A DNA stretch of 52,971 nt from an uncultured Hyphomicrobiales bacterium (GTDB taxonomy: Bacteria; Pseudomonadota; Alphaproteobacteria; Rhizobiales; Beijerinckiaceae): NCBI GenBank assembly GCA_903931945.1, contig CAIZEI010000003.1:1-52971 (forward strand). Direction: 5' to 3'. Of the stretch, positions 36,379 through 44,333 are shown piece by piece. Each line of letters opens with the position of its first letter. The first letter of the stretch is position 1. Both the position numbers and the translations under genes were made by a program. Under the pieces are notes generated by a model. It was not told where the DNA came from. It worked only from the letters and a program-made list of their open reading frames with translations, and made no database searches.

Positions 36379-37133
36379 ACGAGAAATTCGCGCAAGTCGC
36401 GCTCGGCGCGCTCGGGTTCATTTTGCTGATTGGCGCGTGGGAATTGGCTGCGCGCAACGGGCTCGCAAATCCGGTGGTTGTCTCCAGCCCGGCGCGCATT
36501 GCAGCGGCCTTCGCGCGGCAATGGGCAAGCGGCGATTTGTTTGCCGACCTTGAAACCAGCGCAATCGAGTTTGCGATCGGCTATGGACTTGCCATCGTGG
36601 TGGGCGTTGTTCTCGGTCTTGCCATGGGTCTGAACCGTATCGCTGAATATTGCATCGATCCCTTTATTTGGTTCATCTATGCTTCCCCGCTGATTGCTTT
36701 CTATCCCCTGTTGATCGTCTGGCTTGGGTTTGGTTTTGTCACCGTAGTGACAGTGGCGTTCCTGCTGTCGTTTGTGTCGATTGCTATCAACGCTATGGCC
36801 GGCGTCCATGCGGTTGACGCCAGTCATATGCGCGCGGTTCTTGCTTTCGGGGGAACCCGGCGCGATGTCATTTTCAAGGTCATTTTGCCGTCTTCAGTCC
36901 CGCATATTCTTGCAGGCGCGCGGATCGGGCTCGGGCGGGCTTTGCATGGGGTTGTGCTGGGCGAAATGTTTGGATCGAACGATGGACTGGGCTATTCCAT
37001 CACGCGCTACGCCGCTCAACTCAAGACCGCCGACGTCTTTGTGCCGCTGCTGACTCTGATTGTGCTTGGAGTTGCAATCAACCAAGCGAGCGCTTTGCTG
37101 GAAGGCCGGCTTCAGTCATGGAAGCGCGCCTGA
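36375..37133 (+). CDS. ABC transporter permease 2 (SsuC/TauC type)
   Basis: A 252-residue second permease, similar in length and layout to the one before it. The EAA-type loop reads LAFGGTRRDVIFKVILPSSVP, followed by GARIGLGRALHGVVLGEMFG. Many SsuC/TauC importers use a homodimer; two different permease genes, as here, are found in a subset. Its start overlaps the previous stop by four bases. Its 3' end overlaps the converging reductase gene by 18 bases, leaving no room for a terminator between them. Confidence 0.91.
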   Translation: MNEKFAQVALGALGFILLIGAWELAARNGLANPVVVSSPARIAAAFARQWASGDLFADLETSAIEFAIGYGLAIVVGVVLGLAMGLNRIAEYCIDPFIWFIYASPLIAFYPLLIVWLGFGFVTVVTVAFLLSFVSIAINAMAGVHAVDASHMRAVLAFGGTRRDVIFKVILPSSVPHILAGARIGLGRALHGVVLGEMFGSNDGLGYSITRYAAQLKTADVFVPLLTLIVLGVAINQASALLEGRLQSWKRA

Positions 37134-38138
37134 ACTGGCGCCATTGGCGTTATCGCGGGTCATCCGCAGGGATCGATCAAGGCCGCGCAAGAGCGGCAGG
37201 ACAACATCGAGCACGGGCGTGGGGACGCCGCGCACGCGGCCAAATTCGCGGACCTGTCCGACGATGCCATCGACTTCGAGCGCGCGGCCTGCGTCAACAT
37301 CCTGTAGCATAGATGAACGCCCTGCGGAGCGTCCCCCCGCTGGACGGACGATCTTTTCCGGATCGATTTCACTGCGCAGATCCCGTCCCATCGCCGCAGC
37401 CACCGTCATAGCCTCGTCAATTGCTTTGATGGCGATCTCGTCGAGGCCGTGAACCTCAGCGGCGTCCCGCGAGGGCAGGCGCGTAAGAGCGGCAAATGGA
37501 TTCGAACTGATATTCACAAATATCTTGCGCCAGATATCGCCCCTGATGTCCTTCGAGACTTTGGCGTTGAGCCCTGTGCGGCTGAGCAGGTCTACAACCG
37601 CATTGGCGCGGGCCGAAGGCGACCCATCGGGTTCGCCGATCATCCATCGGTTGCCGCCGGTATTGAGGATAACGCCCGGCGCAATCACTTGATTCGACGA
37701 ATTAACAACGCCGCCCAAAGCTCGGTGGCCACCGACTTCACGCCAGAGCGCGCCTTCCGGATCGAGCAGGGGTAGCGGCTCATCGCAGCCGGCGCCAAAA
37801 TTCCACCACCATGGAATGCCATTCATCAAAAAGGTAGCAATGCCACGCGCGCCGAGCAAACGGGCGAGCGGCTTGGCGATCTCTGGCAGCGACGGGGCTT
37901 TCAACGTGACGAGCACAATATCTTGCTCGGGGAGCGCAGTGGGATCGTCCGTCGCCAAATGGGGCCGACCGCCAATCACGTCGTCTCCTGCACGAAGGAA
38001 AATGCCATTATCCCGAATGGCGGCGAGATGCGCGCCGCGCGCGATGATCGAAACGTCATGGCCTCCCGTCGCAATCAGGCGCGCCGCCAGATGTCCTCCG
38101 ATCGCGCCTGCGCCGTAAATACAAATTTTCTTTGCCAT
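37116..38138 (-). CDS. Ketopantoate reductase family (2-dehydropantoate 2-reductase-like)
   Basis: A 340-residue NAD(P)H-dependent reductase of the ApbA/PanE family. The cofactor loop GAGAIGG is at residues 9-15, and the catalytic lysine region reads DIRGDIWRKIFVNISSNPF. True PanE makes pantoate for coenzyme A, but many paralogues in catabolic clusters reduce other 2-oxo acids. Here the location next to a transporter and far from panB/panC suggests the latter. It is divergent from the LVIVD gene (92 bases) and converges on permease 2. Confidence 0.82.
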   Translation of the reverse strand: MAKKICIYGAGAIGGHLAARLIATGGHDVSIIARGAHLAAIRDNGIFLRAGDDVIGGRPHLATDDPTALPEQDIVLVTLKAPSLPEIAKPLARLLGARGIATFLMNGIPWWWNFGAGCDEPLPLLDPEGALWREVGGHRALGGVVNSSNQVIAPGVILNTGGNRWMIGEPDGSPSARANAVVDLLSRTGLNAKVSKDIRGDIWRKIFVNISSNPFAALTRLPSRDAAEVHGLDEIAIKAIDEAMTVAAAMGRDLRSEIDPEKIVRPAGGRSAGRSSMLQDVDAGRALEVDGIVGQVREFGRVRGVPTPVLDVVLPLLRGLDRSLRMTRDNANGASSGALP

Positions 38139-38230
38139 TGAATCGTTCCCGGTCTGGCGTCCACACGCGATTCATGCTGATTTTGACCGAACATGCAATT
38201 GTCAATGCGTGTCGATACCGGGAGGATGAT

Positions 38231-39358
38231 TTGAGCGAAGCCATGGGCGTCAGGGAAGTCGGCTATTTCGACAATATTGGCGGCGGTCAGATCACCGTTG
38301 AGAATGGCTTTGCCTATATTGGCCACATGAAGGCCCCGGATGGCACGAGCATTGTGGACGTTCGCGATCCGAAAAATCCCAAACTCGCAGCCACCGTTCA
38401 AATACCTGCGCATATCCATTCGCACAAAGTGCGCGTCGGGAATGGGTTGATGCTCGTCAACCATGAAATCATGTCTGACACAATCGATCCCAACGCCTGT
38501 TCTGGCGGCGGCCTTGGCATTTATGACAATACCAATCCATTTCAGCCCAAACTCATCCATGAATGGGAAGCGCCCGGAAAGGGTGTGCATCGCTTCGATT
38601 TTGACGGGCGCTATTTCTACGGGTCGGCGACGCAGGCGGGTTATCATGGCACCATCGTGATGATTCTCGATCTCATCGATCCGGCAAAACCGCGTGAAGT
38701 CGGTCGCTGGCATATGCCCGGCCAATGGCTCGCCGGCGGAGAAAAGCCAACCTGGGGCGCAATCGACGATCACCGGTGTCACCATCCCTTGCGGTTTGGC
38801 GACCGGCTATTCACCAGCTACTGGCATGGCGGGTTTGTGATTCTCGACATTTCGGACATGTCGAACCCAAAATATATCTCCGGATTGAACTGGAGCCCAC
38901 CATTTGCTTGCCCAACCCACAGCGCGGTGCTTGTTCCATTTCCGCTTCATGGGCGCCGCGTGATGCTCGTGGCGGACGAAGACGTCGCGAAGATCGGTTC
39001 GGGACCGCCTGCGTTTCTCTGGCTTGTGGACATCACAGATGAGACGAGGCCGATTCCCTTCTCAAGCTTCCAGCTCGACCATCTCGGCGACAAGGAGGCG
39101 CCGCCGATGACAGGTTGTCATCAGACAGTTGAGAAGATCGCCAGCACGGAGGTGCCAGTCGCCTGGTTTGCCAATGGGTTGCGCATTGTCGATATTTCAA
39201 AACCGCATGCTCCAAAGGAAGTCGCGCATTACCTGCCCGACGTCCCGCAGGGGTCGCGGCGCGTATCGAGCAATGATGTCTTTGTAGATGATCGCGGCTT
39301 GATCTATTTGCTCGACCGCGTGCGAGGGCTGCATATTCTGGAGCGGGTCAAGGACTAG
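38231..39358 (+). CDS. LVIVD-repeat beta-propeller protein
   Basis: A 375-residue protein built of LVIVD-type repeats, seen as DVRDPKNPKLAATV, DLIDPAKPREVGRW, LDISDMSNPKYIS, VDITDETRPIPFS and VDISKPHAPKEVAHY. This suggests a propeller of six or seven blades. No signal peptide is evident. Histidine-rich loops (IPAHIHSHK, DDHRCHHP, YWHGG) may bind a metal. The preferred start is TTG at 38231, because GGAGG lies five bases upstream; the ATG at 38243 is an alternative, and the longer frame from 38132 overlaps the divergent reductase gene. The function is unknown. Confidence 0.75.
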   Translation: MSEAMGVREVGYFDNIGGGQITVENGFAYIGHMKAPDGTSIVDVRDPKNPKLAATVQIPAHIHSHKVRVGNGLMLVNHEIMSDTIDPNACSGGGLGIYDNTNPFQPKLIHEWEAPGKGVHRFDFDGRYFYGSATQAGYHGTIVMILDLIDPAKPREVGRWHMPGQWLAGGEKPTWGAIDDHRCHHPLRFGDRLFTSYWHGGFVILDISDMSNPKYISGLNWSPPFACPTHSAVLVPFPLHGRRVMLVADEDVAKIGSGPPAFLWLVDITDETRPIPFSSFQLDHLGDKEAPPMTGCHQTVEKIASTEVPVAWFANGLRIVDISKPHAPKEVAHYLPDVPQGSRRVSSNDVFVDDRGLIYLLDRVRGLHILERVKD

Positions 39359-39386
39359 GCCAATATCCGAATGCACTGCGGGAGCT

Positions 39387-40274
39387 TCAATGCGAGCGCT
39401 TCAACACAAGCGCCCGTTCAATACCGGCGAGATCGCAAAAGACGCCGCTTGGTTCAAGCCCCCCGGCTTCAAACAGGCGCGTTACAGGTTCTGTTTGACC
39501 AATGCCAAATTCGACGATCGCGATCCCGGCAGGCCCGAGCAATCGCTGCAGGACTTCAGCCAGCGACCGGAAAGCGTCAAGTCCATCGGCTCCGCCGTCA
39601 AGCGCCAGGCGCGGGTCATGGTTCCGCACTTCGGGATCGAGCGTCGCGATATCCGCAGAGGGGATATAGGGCGGATTTGATACAATCAGATCGAAGCGTG
39701 CTGCATCAAGATTGCGCCAATCGCCATGCCAGACGCGCGCGCGGTTTTGAAAGCCGCATTGGCGGAGATTTCTCGACGTGAGGTTACAGGCGTGCGGCGA
39801 AATATCGACCGCCAGTCCTTCGGACTTCTGAAACACATCGAGGAGCGCGCATACCAACGCGCCTGAGCCCGACCCAAGATCGGCAATTCTCAGGGCTTCA
39901 TCCTGACGTTCGCCCATATATTTGAGCGCCGCGTCAATCAGTGTTTCGGAGTCAGGGCGGGGATCGAGAACGTCCGGTTCGACAGCAATATCGAGACTCC
40001 AGAAGCCCCGTGAGGCGAGGATCCGCGTCACAGGCTCACGCGCCAAACGCCGGCTTGCATAGCGGTCGAGACGAACGGCGGCCAAATCTCCCAACGGTTC
40101 ATCGGGATCGCGTATCAACGAGGAATGATCGATCTGCGCTGCTGCGCAGAGCAACAGCCGCGCATCATAGGCGGCTTCATCGATTCCAGCCTTCCGGAAC
40201 GCGTGAATAAGCCGCTCCATCGCAGCCCGGCGCGAAATGCCCGCGTCGAACTCCATTTGGATTGAAGCGCTCAA
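39387..40274 (-). CDS. prmC: Release factor glutamine methyltransferase
   Basis: A 295-residue SAM-dependent methyltransferase that methylates the GGQ glutamine of release factors 1 and 2. The SAM loop is DLGSGSGALVCALL and the substrate motif is NPPYI, diagnostic for PrmC/HemK. The N-terminal helical domain carries DEAAYDARLLLCAA. The reading begins at TTG 40274, which overlaps the htpG stop (TTGA) and could be coupled to it; an ATG at 40256 is the alternative. In many alphaproteobacteria prmC follows prfA; here it follows htpG instead. Confidence 0.92.
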   Translation of the reverse strand: MSASIQMEFDAGISRRAAMERLIHAFRKAGIDEAAYDARLLLCAAAQIDHSSLIRDPDEPLGDLAAVRLDRYASRRLAREPVTRILASRGFWSLDIAVEPDVLDPRPDSETLIDAALKYMGERQDEALRIADLGSGSGALVCALLDVFQKSEGLAVDISPHACNLTSRNLRQCGFQNRARVWHGDWRNLDAARFDLIVSNPPYIPSADIATLDPEVRNHDPRLALDGGADGLDAFRSLAEVLQRLLGPAGIAIVEFGIGQTEPVTRLFEAGGLEPSGVFCDLAGIERALVLKRSH

Positions 40275-42226
40275 GCGGCCGCAATCGCCAGAACGCGGCC
40301 TAGCCGCGCGGCAAACGCGGCGGGGTCCGCAAGTTTTTCGCCGTCCATCAGGCGCGCTTCGTCCAGCAAGAGCCAGGAAGCGTCCTCAATGAATGTTTTG
40401 TCGGGGCTCTTTTTGAATTTTTCAGCCAACGCCGCCACCAGCGCATGATTGGGATTGATTTCAAAGACCGGTTTCGAAACATCCTGGACCCGCCCGTGTT
40501 CGGCCAGAAGCCGCTCCATCCGCCTGTCAGGCGCATTCTCGGCTCCGACAAGGCAGGCCGGGCTTTCCGCCAGCCGGTCCGAGGCGCGGACATCGGAGAC
40601 CGAATCGCCGAGAGTTTGCTTGACGAAGGTCATGAAAGTGGCGATTGCGGCGCTCGGCGCATCGCTGGAGGGCGCTTCGGCGCCATCGGCGAAAGGAATA
40701 AGCTTGATATCGGCTGCGCCCTGACTGGCCGATTTGAACGGTTTTCCGTCAAATCCAACCGTATTTGAAATCCAGAAGGGATCGACGGGGTCGCTGAGCA
40801 ACAGCACTTCAATTCCGCGCGCGCGGTATCCTTCAAGTTGCGGGCTTGCCGCAATCCGGGCGACGTCCTCGCCAGTGTGATAATAGATCGCGGTCTGGTT
40901 GGGGCGCAGATCCGCCACATATTGCGTCAGCGTGCGTGCGGGCTCCTTCGATTTTGTCGATGCAAATCGTGCGAATTTGAATATTGCGTCCCGTCGTTCA
41001 GGGTCCTCGTAGAGGCCTTCCTTGAGGACCGCTCCGAAATTTTCCCAGATTTTTGCAAATCGTTCGGAATCGTTTTCGGCGAGTTTTGTGAGTTCCTGCA
41101 TGATCCGGTTGGCGATCCCGCGTTTGATTGCCGCAAACACTGCGCTTTCCTGAATCATCTCACGCGAAACATTCAATGGCAGATCGGCCGAATCGACAAC
41201 CAGCCGGACAAACCGCAACCAGCCCGGCAGGATGTCGCTGTCCTGCGAGATGAGCACGCGCCGGACGTAGAGACGCCCACGTGATTTTCGCGCGGGGTCA
41301 AACAGATCGAGCGGGCGCGAGCCCGGGATAAAAGCGAGCACTGTGTATTCGTGACGCCCTTCCGCGCGCCAGTGAATCGTCAATGCGGGTTCGTCAAACT
41401 GACTGGCGAGACTCTGGTAGAATTCAGTGTAATCTTTCTCCGTCAATGCGCTTTTGGGTTTGGTCCAGATCGCGCCGCCGTCCGTTAACGCGCGCGCTTC
41501 GGCATCGGGCGTATCTTTCAGCTCAATCGGTATGGCGACGCCGCTGGAATGCTCCCGGATGATCGATTCAATCCGCCAGGGTTCGAGATAGGATTTTGAA
41601 GCTTCGTTCAAATGGAGCGTGACGCGCGTGCCGTGCGCCGGAGCGATGGCCGCTTCCACCGGAGCGATGGTGTAATCGCCCTTTCCATTCGACTCCCAAA
41701 CCCAGGCTTCCGCGGAGCCGGCGCGTCGCGAAACGACTTGCACCCTGTCCGCCACCATGAATGCGGAATAAAATCCGATACCAAACTGTCCAATCAGACC
41801 GGCCGCGGAATTTCCTGAACCGCCGTCCTCTTCCCTGTCTTCGCCTGCAACTTGTGTCGGGCCCAGCTTTTCCAGGAAGGCGCGGGTTCCTGAATTGGCG
41901 ATTGTGCCAAGCGCATCGATAAGATCGTCGTGGTTCATGCCAATGCCGTTGTCCACGACATCAAGCGTTCCGGCATCCTTGTTCAGTTCCAGAACAATTT
42001 TAAAGGGTTCGTCGCCAGTGCGCAGATCCGGCGCGGCAAGAGCTTCATAACGCAGCTTTTCGCAGGCGTCAGACGCATTCGAGATGAGCTCCCGCAGGAA
42101 AATTTCGCGCTCGGAATAGACTGAATGCACCATCAAATGCAGCAACCGGGCGACATCGGCCTGAAAATGATGCGATTTCGGGGCGACGCTCGTTTCAGCG
42201 CTCTCGGACAAGGCGAACCTCTTCAT
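40271..42226 (-). CDS. htpG: Chaperone HtpG (bacterial Hsp90)
   Basis: A 651-residue ATP-dependent chaperone. The N-terminal ATPase domain shows HFQADVARLLHLMVHSVYSEREIFLRELISNASDAC, DNGIGM, and the lid and GQFGIGFYSAFMVAD motifs. The middle domain has the GRLYVRRVLISQDSDILPGWLRF and LPLNVSREMIQE stretches. The C-terminus is slightly long for the family. The ATG at 42226 is preferred over the in-frame ATG at 42283, because the promoter candidate at 42272-42302 gives a transcript starting near 42264. No clear ribosome site precedes it. Confidence 0.96.
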   Translation of the reverse strand: MKRFALSESAETSVAPKSHHFQADVARLLHLMVHSVYSEREIFLRELISNASDACEKLRYEALAAPDLRTGDEPFKIVLELNKDAGTLDVVDNGIGMNHDDLIDALGTIANSGTRAFLEKLGPTQVAGEDREEDGGSGNSAAGLIGQFGIGFYSAFMVADRVQVVSRRAGSAEAWVWESNGKGDYTIAPVEAAIAPAHGTRVTLHLNEASKSYLEPWRIESIIREHSSGVAIPIELKDTPDAEARALTDGGAIWTKPKSALTEKDYTEFYQSLASQFDEPALTIHWRAEGRHEYTVLAFIPGSRPLDLFDPARKSRGRLYVRRVLISQDSDILPGWLRFVRLVVDSADLPLNVSREMIQESAVFAAIKRGIANRIMQELTKLAENDSERFAKIWENFGAVLKEGLYEDPERRDAIFKFARFASTKSKEPARTLTQYVADLRPNQTAIYYHTGEDVARIAASPQLEGYRARGIEVLLLSDPVDPFWISNTVGFDGKPFKSASQGAADIKLIPFADGAEAPSSDAPSAAIATFMTFVKQTLGDSVSDVRASDRLAESPACLVGAENAPDRRMERLLAEHGRVQDVSKPVFEINPNHALVAALAEKFKKSPDKTFIEDASWLLLDEARLMDGEKLADPAAFAARLGRVLAIAAA

Positions 42227-42271
42227 CTGGTTTGATTTAACGGATCCGTGCGGGCAACGCCCGCGCCGCTC

Positions 42272-42302
42272 ATATCGCCGCAAGAGCGTCGGGTTTCAAG
42301 GG
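42272..42302 (-). promoter_or_regulatory. RpoH (sigma-32)-type heat-shock promoter of htpG
   Basis: On the minus strand the sequence CCCTTGAAA is followed, 17 bases after TTGAA's last A, by CGATAT (TTCAAG at 42295-42300 and ATATCG at 42272-42277 on the plus strand). This fits the alphaproteobacterial RpoH pattern of CTTGAA, 16-18 bases, then C-Y-A-T-A-T or close. It sits about 46 bases before the htpG ATG, and htpG is a classic RpoH target. Confidence 0.6.
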
Positions 42303-42315
42303 CTAACGTCGGACG

Positions 42316-42351
42316 AAAAAAAACCGGCGGAGGCCGAGGCCTCACGCCGGT
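42316..42351 (-). terminator. Strong rho-independent terminator on the minus strand
   Basis: The arms 42323-42334 and 42339-42351 form a 12-pair stem with one bulged base (42344) and a CGAG loop. Read on the minus strand it is followed by eight consecutive T (42323-42316). It lies just upstream of the htpG promoter, so it ends some other minus-strand transcript. On the plus strand no T tract follows. Confidence 0.75.
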
Positions 42352-42607
42352 CCAGATCAACTTCGGCCTTATTCAGACTTGGTCCGGCTAGCTTGCCTTC
42401 CCGGAGGGCTGGGGGGCTGACAAAACCAGAAAGGCGATTTCACCGGACCTTCGAAGCGATGATTACCTTGTGCAGGACCACTGGGGCGGTGGATGGGCGT
42501 GAACAGGGCAAAATTGTGAATTTGATCACGAAAGCGGAGCCAGCGGATGAACTCCCGCGATTATTGCCTGAACTGCCCGCAACCTTAAGCTTTACTTTAA
42601 GCTCAGC

Positions 42608-42657
42608 CGGTCGGGTTGAGATATTTACCGAGATTGCAAAGACCTGCAACCCGACCG
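42608..42657. repeat. Perfect 11-base inverted repeat upstream of the L,D-transpeptidase
   Basis: CGGTCGGGTTG (42608-42618) is the exact reverse complement of CAACCCGACCG (42647-42657), with 28 bases between the arms and centres 39 bases apart. It lies 78 bases before the L,D-transpeptidase ATG. It could fold as a hairpin in a leader RNA or act as paired operator half-sites. No T tract suited to a terminator follows on either strand. Confidence 0.55.
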
Positions 42658-42734
42658 TTTACGAGCGTTCGAAAAAAATCCATAATCGTACTGAAGTTGC
42701 TTATGTGCCAATTTGTGTGCGGAGTTGTTGCGTC

Positions 42735-43307
42735 ATGTGTAAAAAGATAGCGATCCTTTTTGCCCTGTTTTGTGGGCTTTTTGCTGCGGCCCAGCCTGCG
42801 GGCGCTGTCACGATCGATGTCAACCTGTCCTCGCAAACCATGCATGTGACGTCCAATAGCGGCACATACGATTGGCCGATTTCGAGCGCGCGCGGCGGCT
42901 ATTCTACGCCGCGAGGCTATTTCAAACCCTATAGTCTGCAAGTTATGCACTATTCACACAAATACCATATGTCGCCGATGCCACATTCGATCTTCTTTCT
43001 CGGCGGGTACGCGATTCATGGGACGTATTCGGTTGCCGAACTCGGACGCCCCGCCTCGCACGGTTGCGTTCGCCTGGCGCCTGCAAACGCAACAACGCTT
43101 TTCAATCTCGTGAAGCAGGAAGGCGCGCGGATCGCCATCAGCGGCACGCCTCCAGGCGGCGGACACGTCTACGCGGCGCACCACAAGAAGAGCCATACGC
43201 AATTTGCCGCCCATCACCATCACACCGGTCATGCGATGGCCTATGCGCCGATACGCCACCACAAGACTTTGCATCAGTGGCTGCACAATCCAGGCGCTGC
43301 GAACTAG
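42735..43307 (+). CDS. L,D-transpeptidase (YkuD domain) with histidine-rich tail
   Basis: A 190-residue periplasmic enzyme that cross-links peptidoglycan stems or attaches proteins to them. The signal peptide is MCKKIAILFALFCGLFAAA, cut near AGA. The YkuD active-site motif HGTYSVAELGRPASHGCVRL has His109 and catalytic Cys111. After about residue 140 comes a tail with 13 histidines in some 44 residues (AAHHKKSHTQFAAHHHHTGH and RHHKTLHQWLH), unusual for the family. The ATG at 42735 has GGAG ten bases upstream; the frame opens at 42393, but that extension has no family similarity and lies before the signal peptide. Confidence 0.88.
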   Translation: MCKKIAILFALFCGLFAAAQPAGAVTIDVNLSSQTMHVTSNSGTYDWPISSARGGYSTPRGYFKPYSLQVMHYSHKYHMSPMPHSIFFLGGYAIHGTYSVAELGRPASHGCVRLAPANATTLFNLVKQEGARIAISGTPPGGGHVYAAHHKKSHTQFAAHHHHTGHAMAYAPIRHHKTLHQWLHNPGAAN

Positions 43308-43351
43308 GCTTTCTCTGCAAGACCCGGCGCTCTCCGGGCCATGATTGAGGT

Positions 43352-44215
43352 TCAGTCGGCAAATACGACGGTCTTGCGTCCGTTCAGCATGACACGGTCG
43401 TCGAGGTGGAAACGGAGCGCGCGGGCCAGCACCCGACGTTCGATATCGCGGCCTTTGCGGACGAGGTCATCCGGCGTATCGCGATGCGAAATCCGCTCGA
43501 CATCCTGTTCGATGATCGGGCCTTCGTCGAGATCGGCAGTAACGTAGTGTGCGGTCGCGCCAATGAGCTTCACGCCTCTCCGATAGGCCTGGGTGTAGGG
43601 GCTTGCGCCCTTGAATCCGGGCAGGAAGGAATGGTGGATATTAATACAGCGACCGGCGAGCTTTGCGCTGAGGCCATCTGACAATATCTGCATGTAGCGT
43701 GCAAGCACGACCACGTCCGTCTGCGTTTTTTTGGTCAGTTCCCATAGCTGCGTTTCCTGTTCCAGCTTGGTTTCCTTGCTCACAGGCAGGTGGTGAAAGT
43801 CGATCCCGGTGAGGTCATGGTGCTCAAACGTTTCGCGCGGATAGTTTGACACGATCGCAGCAATATCCATTGCCAATTCGCCAATACGCCAACGGTAGAG
43901 CAGATCCGACAGGCAATGGTCGAACTTCGATACGAGGATCATGACGCGCTTTCGTTCGGAGCGCGCCGCCATTTGCCATTTCATACCGAAAGTCTGCGCA
44001 ATGGCTGCGAAACCGGTCTGCAAGGCCGCAAAAGTTTCTTCATCGCGAACGCGGTCAAACACCATTCGCATAAAGAAAACGGATGTTTCTGTGTCGTCGA
44101 ATTGCTGAGCGTCCAGAATATTGCAGCCGCGGTCGAACAGATAGGTCGAGACAATTGCGACAATGCCCCGCTTGTCAGGGCAGGACAGGGCGAGGACATA
44201 ATGCGCGTCGGGCAT
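43352..44215 (-). CDS. purU: Formyltetrahydrofolate deformylase
   Basis: A 287-residue enzyme that hydrolyses 10-formyltetrahydrofolate to formate and tetrahydrofolate. It has an N-terminal ACT domain ([22 protein letters not shown]) and a C-terminal formyltransferase fold. The catalytic [17 protein letters not shown] and the [17 protein letters not shown] stretch are diagnostic. The ATG at 44215 has GGAAA about nine bases upstream and gives the family length; the frame opens at 44527, inside bioD. It follows bioD by 118 bases on the same strand and converges on the L,D-transpeptidase gene. No terminator with a T tract was found after it. Confidence 0.94.
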   Translation of the reverse strand: MPDAHYVLALSCPDKRGIVAIVSTYLFDRGCNILDAQQFDDTETSVFFMRMVFDRVRDEETFAALQTGFAAIAQTFGMKWQMAARSERKRVMILVSKFDHCLSDLLYRWRIGELAMDIAAIVSNYPRETFEHHDLTGIDFHHLPVSKETKLEQETQLWELTKKTQTDVVVLARYMQILSDGLSAKLAGRCINIHHSFLPGFKGASPYTQAYRRGVKLIGATAHYVTADLDEGPIIEQDVERISHRDTPDDLVRKGRDIERRVLARALRFHLDDRVMLNGRKTVVFAD

Positions 44216-44333
44216 GAGCAGCTTTCCAGATTGTGTTATTGAACCGCTTTTGCACGTGCGCGTGCGCCATTCAAGCGGAACCTGATCGATCGTTGGCGCG
44301 GGGCGCTTCGACGGCGAGCCGCTGCCAGCCTGG

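Larger units (their letters stand above)
42227..42734. other. 508-base intergenic region between divergent htpG and L,D-transpeptidase genes
   Basis: This is the longest stretch without a confident gene in the window. From left to right it holds the htpG heat-shock promoter candidate (42272-42302), a minus-strand intrinsic terminator (42316-42351), direct repeats TTAAGCT at 42585 and 42597, and an 11-base inverted repeat (42608-42657). Short open frames occur on both strands, but none resembles a protein family I recognise. I see no tRNA, tmRNA, RNase P or SRP RNA core motif. Confidence 0.6.

Noticed and set aside
12951-39358. Recent mobile-element origin of the accessory region
   Set aside because: No transposase, integrase, tRNA target or flanking direct repeats were seen, and the base composition looks like that of the core genes by eye.
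42352-42480. tmRNA, RNase P RNA or SRP RNA ahead of the orphan terminator
   Set aside because: None of the conserved core motifs of these RNAs could be found in either strand.
42585-42600. CtrA box (TTAA-N7-TTAA) upstream of the L,D-transpeptidase
   Set aside because: The spacing between the TTAA half-sites is 8, not 7, so it does not match the consensus.
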